Assembly (NCBI RefSeq): GCF_036924595.1
Contig: NZ_JAZHRV010000001.1
Coordinates: 4,402,001-4,466,000 of the forward strand
Length of the DNA stretch: 64,000 bases
Direction of reading: 5' to 3'
Source of the DNA: Bradyrhizobium algeriense
GTDB lineage: Bacteria > Pseudomonadota > Alphaproteobacteria > Rhizobiales > Xanthobacteraceae
Shown here in pieces: positions 62,673 to 64,000 of the stretch. How positions within the stretch are numbered: position 1 is the first letter of the stretch; the number at the start of each line of letters is the position of its first letter. The notes beneath the pieces were generated by a model. That model was given only the letters and a program-made list of their open reading frames with translations. It made no database searches and was not told the DNA's origin. A program made the translations under genes and the position numbers.

Positions 62673-62741
62673 CCGTCATGGCCGGGACATAGGCGAGCGG
62701 AAGCGACGCCGTCCTTTGGACGGCTATGCCCGGCCATGACG
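62673..62741. repeat. Palindromic repeat of the GTCATGGCCGGG family, copy 3
   Basis: CGTCATGGCCGGGACATAGG on the left pairs with CTATGCCCGGCCATGACG on the right, with inner GCCGTCC-TTT-GGACGGC. It lies between the convergent TLP1-like and chemoreceptor genes. Confidence 0.85.
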
Positions 62742-62747
62742 AACGAG

Positions 62748-64000
62748 TCAAGCCGCCCGCACGGAATCCAGGAACTTGCCGACTTCGAGCTTGAGGCGGT
62801 TGGAGTCTGACGACAGCGACTGCGCCGCGGAGAGCACCTGCGCGGACGCGGAGCCGGTCTCGCTGGCGCCGCGCTGCACGTCGGTGATGTTGGAGGAGAC
62901 CTGCTGGGTGCCCAGAGCGGCCTGCTGCACGTTGCGGGAGATTTCCTGCGTCGCCGCGCCCTGCTCCTCCACCGCCGCCGCTATCGTCGATGCGATCTCC
63001 GACAGCCTTTCGATGGTCCCGCTGATTGCCTGGATCGCGTTCACCGACTCCTGGGTCGCGCCCTGGATGCTGGTAATCTGCTGGCCGATCTCGCCGGTGG
63101 CCTTTGCGGTTTGTTCGGCGAGCGCCTTCACTTCGGAGGCTACGACGGCAAAACCGCGGCCGGCCTCACCGGCGCGCGCGGCCTCGATGGTGGCATTGAG
63201 CGCCAGGAGATTGGTCTGGCCGGCGATGGTGTTGATGAGTTCGACAACGTCGCCGATGCGGGCGGCCGCCTTCGACAATTCGCTGACGCGGTCATTGGTG
63301 TGACGGGCCTGGTCCACGGCCTCGCCGGCCATCCGCGCCGATTCCTGGACCTGGCGGCTGATCTCGTTAACCGAGGAGGACAGCTCCTCCGTCGCCGATG
63401 CCACCGACTGCACGTTGGTGGATGCTTCTTCCGAAGCCGCGGCCACCATGGTCGTCACTTGCTGCGCGCGCTCGGCGGTCGACGTCAGCGTGCCGGCGGA
63501 CGCCTCGAGCTCGGTAGACGCCGACGACACGGTTTCGACGATCTCGCCGACCGCGGTCTCAAAGGAATCCGCCAGCCTGACCATATCGGCCCTGCGCTGC
63601 TGCGCCGCGATCTGGTCCTGCCTCATCTTGGCTTCGGCCTCGTCGCGCGCCTTCTGTTCCGAGACGACCTTGAACTTCTCGACGGCGCCGGCGACCGCGC
63701 CGAGTTCGTCCTTGCGGCCGAGGCCCGGCAGCACGACGGCGAAATTGCCGCCGGCGAGCTCGTCCATCGACACGCTCAGCGCGCGCATCGGACGGGCGAT
63801 GGTGAAGAAGGAGAACACGGAAGTGCCGATCAAGAGGAGGATCGTGCAGAGACCGACTGCCATGGACTCCCGTTCGGCGGCGGCCATTTCCCGAGTGGCC
63901 CGGGCCGCTTCCTGATCCACACCCTGCTTGGCCGACTCGGCGATCTGGTCGGCGAGAGATTCCAGTTCGGCCGCAATCGGCAGCGTCACTTCGCGGGCAA
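62748..64000 (-). CDS. Methyl-accepting chemotaxis protein, N-terminus cut by window edge
   Basis: The frame runs open to base 64000, so the start is outside. What is present is the end of a periplasmic sensor, a membrane helix ([20 protein letters not shown]), a HAMP segment ([18 protein letters not shown]) and a complete cytoplasmic signalling domain. Its hairpin tip reads [31 protein letters not shown] near 63989 is in frame but lies inside the sensor domain and is not the likely start. This is a second chemoreceptor, different from the one at 6797. Confidence 0.92.
   Translation of the reverse strand, partial: AREVTLPIAAELESLADQIAESAKQGVDQEAARATREMAAAERESMAVGLCTILLLIGTSVFSFFTIARPMRALSVSMDELAGGNFAVVLPGLGRKDELGAVAGAVEKFKVVSEQKARDEAEAKMRQDQIAAQQRRADMVRLADSFETAVGEIVETVSSASTELEASAGTLTSTAERAQQVTTMVAAASEEASTNVQSVASATEELSSSVNEISRQVQESARMAGEAVDQARHTNDRVSELSKAAARIGDVVELINTIAGQTNLLALNATIEAARAGEAGRGFAVVASEVKALAEQTAKATGEIGQQITSIQGATQESVNAIQAISGTIERLSEIASTIAAAVEEQGAATQEISRNVQQAALGTQQVSSNITDVQRGASETGSASAQVLSAAQSLSSDSNRLKLEVGKFLDSVRAA

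Noticed and set aside
1..64000. tRNA, rRNA and CRISPR arrays
   Set aside because: I found no cloverleaf-like ends, rRNA core sequence or regularly spaced short direct repeats. A tRNAscan and CRISPR search would settle it.

Overview
The window looks like chromosomal DNA of a Bradyrhizobium-type alphaproteobacterium (Nitrobacteraceae, close to Rhodopseudomonas). The evidence is the high GC content, dense two-strand gene packing, an HpnP-type hopanoid methylase gene between eutB and eutC, many CoA-dependent degradation genes, and several families of palindromic intergenic repeats. I see no rRNA, tRNA, CRISPR array, transposase, integrase, phage gene or replication origin. Functions are assigned from motifs and recognised family sequence; no database search was run.

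Layout. 1-6.3 kb: a truncated MMPL/RND exporter (HpnN candidate), then eutB-hpnP-eutC in one direction, then a six-helix membrane protein. 6.8-8.5 kb: a chemoreceptor. 8.5-15.2 kb: a three-gene predicted amidoligase cassette (transglutaminase-DUF2126 fusion, circularly permuted ATP-grasp/alpha-E fusion, second transglutaminase). 15.4-19.0 kb: a sugar-acid-like module (UxaA/GarD dehydratase, HpaI-type aldolase, Ldh_2 dehydrogenase). 19.2-27.5 kb: the homoprotocatechuate meta-cleavage cluster (hpaR divergent from hpaH-hpaF-hpaE-hpaD-FAH-ThDP enzyme) with a convergent MFS transporter. 27.6-31.1 kb: AlkB plus a second 2OG-Fe(II) oxygenase, then amidase/DUF2848. 31.3-35.3 kb: DUF35 protein, thiolase-like protein, SDR and a Tat-exported SMP-30 protein. 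35.4-38.2 kb: PEP carboxylase. 38.4-49.2 kb: a dense acyl-CoA catabolism block (two CoA ligases, three crotonase-fold enzymes, a dienoyl-CoA-reductase-like SDR, an acyl-CoA dehydrogenase, an LvaA-like kinase with its DUF6285 partner, another SDR). 49.3-64 kb: HtpX, a VOC protein, an M20 amidohydrolase, an ACAD10/11-type dehydrogenase, a flavin reductase-like protein, a hydrolase, a YghU-type GST, a 27-residue zinc-ribbon miniprotein, a class V aminotransferase, a Baeyer-Villiger-type monooxygenase, a nitronate monooxygenase, a TLP1-like thiolase paralogue and a truncated chemoreceptor.

How the parts may work together. HpaD, HpaE, HpaF, the FAH protein, HpaH and an HpaI-type aldolase cover the route from homoprotocatechuate towards pyruvate and succinic semialdehyde. 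The hydroxylase HpaBC and the semialdehyde dehydrogenase are not here. The kinase/DUF6285 pair and the ACAD10/11-type dehydrogenase are the separated counterparts of LvaA, LvaB and LvaC, which suggests catabolism of 4-hydroxyacyl-CoA compounds fed by the neighbouring CoA ligases and hydratases.

The most unusual items are the amidoligase cassette without a visible Anbu peptidase, the split 4-hydroxyacyl-CoA module, the near-identical promoter-like blocks in front of two unrelated genes, the zinc-ribbon miniprotein, and at least 17 palindromic repeats that fall almost entirely in the right three quarters of the window.
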